Source of the DNA: Ampullaceana balthica
Lineage: Eukaryota > Mollusca > Gastropoda > Lymnaeidae
Reading direction: 5' to 3'
Assembly (NCBI GenBank): GCA_944989445.1
Contig: CALYLW010000130.1
Span: 2,446,633 to 2,510,632, forward strand
DNA: 64,000 bases
Shown here: in pieces, positions 63,306-64,000 of the stretch
Layout of the letters: the number at the start of each line of letters is the position of its first letter
Numbering within the stretch: position 1 is the first letter of the stretch
Notes under the pieces: generated by a model
The model's database searches: none
What the model was told of the DNA's origin: nothing
The model's input: the letters and a program-made list of their open reading frames with translations, nothing else
Translations under genes and position numbers: made by a program

Positions 63306-63341
63306 CTGATGAAGGCATTAGCCGAAACGTCTACTGTCGTA
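63306..63341 (+). ncRNA. Hammerhead-ribozyme-like motif
   Basis: CTGATGA, then A, a GGC-ATTA-GCC hairpin, then GAAA, then ACG..CGT around an 8-nt loop, ending with A at the expected cleavage position. This is the conserved hammerhead core order known from Penelope-like retroelements. Stem I flanks pair poorly, and no tandem copy or reverse transcriptase was seen, so it may be a relic. The motif order is direct; activity is unproven. Confidence 0.5.
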
Positions 63342-63773
63342 TTAGTTTAAAAATAAAGCTGAAATATTTGTTTTCATTGCACAATTTGTTTGTGTATTTT
63401 GTATTTTATTTAAAAACTTTATCGTAGTGCCATTCTATATGATACATTATCTGGAGAAATAAGAAAATACATGGTTGTTTACATCTGAAGGAACAGTAGC
63501 AATCTGTCATTACAATTTTCCTTTACAGCTGCTACGATGCTCGAAAATTCCGTGTAGATTTCTTCATGACTTGAAGGATTGTGTGCTAATGTGTAGAAAA
63601 TTTTAGATGAATCTTTAGATTTAGAAAATAAGTCAGCTGCCCAATGGCACAATCTCTTTCAATAATATGCAGTTTTCTTCTGCAGTTGTTTTTATATCGC
63701 AAAATATCCTTTCTGTCGTTTTTCCCAAGCCGTGCAGTTGCTTTTTCAGCACACTGAAGTGTTGTGTAAAATT

Positions 63774-64000
63774 TAGGGCTCCGGAAATTAACGATTAATT
63801 TCTCGATAAATCGTTAAAAAAATTTAACGATTAAATTTTTTTTAAACGATTAATCGACCCGCCACTTATAAATGTATTGGAAGTAAGTTAAAAAGTAAAA
63901 TATTTCGGCAGATAAATATGAACTAATTTCCAGACGATTACACGAACATTTTTCTTTAAACTATTCACTTAGGTGATTGTTGAAAATGTTGATAAAGGTT
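63774..64000 (+). mobile_element. hAT-derived element, TAGGGCTG family, copy 4 (cut by window end)
   Basis: Begins TAGGGCTCCGGAAATTAACG and follows copy 2 closely (TTTCTCGAT, ACGATTAATCGACCCGCC, GATTACACGAACATTTT) up to the window end, where GTTGATAAAGGTT matches copy 2 just before its nested MITE. Confidence 0.8.

Noticed and set aside
63470..63770. Minus-strand continuation of the hAT fragment at 62581
   Set aside because: Some open stretches exist, but no recognisable transposase motif was found, so it was not annotated.

Overview
The window is animal nuclear DNA. It is AT-rich, the genes are split by GT-AG introns, and transposable elements and tandem repeats take up most of the rest. 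The gene content (an SLC35E2-type transporter, an LRRC34-type leucine-rich-repeat protein, two AIG1/GIMAP GTPases) together with many short hAT-type elements, SINEs and minisatellites fits a mollusc, most likely a gastropod. That placement is inference; nothing in the window fixes the species. There is no bacterial operon, CRISPR array or complete virus.

Layout. 1-5000: a dispersed repeat, then a six-coding-exon SLC35E2-like gene (+). 5000-13650: AT-rich non-coding DNA with a 35-bp minisatellite and a hAT-derived element that has a perfect 8-bp target duplication. 13660-22600: a 27-bp minisatellite between two inverted repeat copies, a decayed 2.8-kb hAT transposon, hairpins and a small insertion with a 13-bp target duplication. 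22687-34443: an LRRC34-like gene (+) in nine coding exons; one intron holds a 3.1-kb, roughly 100-copy 31-bp minisatellite. 36866-38077 and 53071-54300: two GIMAP-like genes (-), each with a single coding exon that starts exactly 6 nt after an apparent splice acceptor. The 15 kb between them holds hAT MITEs, two SINE-like or TIR families, microsatellites, a tandemly duplicated palindromic element, and a 5.4-kb hAT transposon that has been entered by a second hAT transposon, which has itself been entered by a small MITE. 54440-55230: a degenerate GATC-rich satellite just upstream of the second GIMAP gene. 57212-59295: another relic hAT transposon (-). 60180-64000: inverted repeats, more hAT pieces, a 28-bp minisatellite and a hammerhead-ribozyme-like motif.

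Functionally there are four credible host genes with no evident pathway link: a Golgi-type transporter, an RI-type LRR protein and two immune-type GTPases. The most unusual content is structural: the nested hAT elements, the small elements that keep a fragment of an Ac-like dimerisation domain, the in-phase higher-order minisatellite in the LRRC34 intron, and the ribozyme-like motif.
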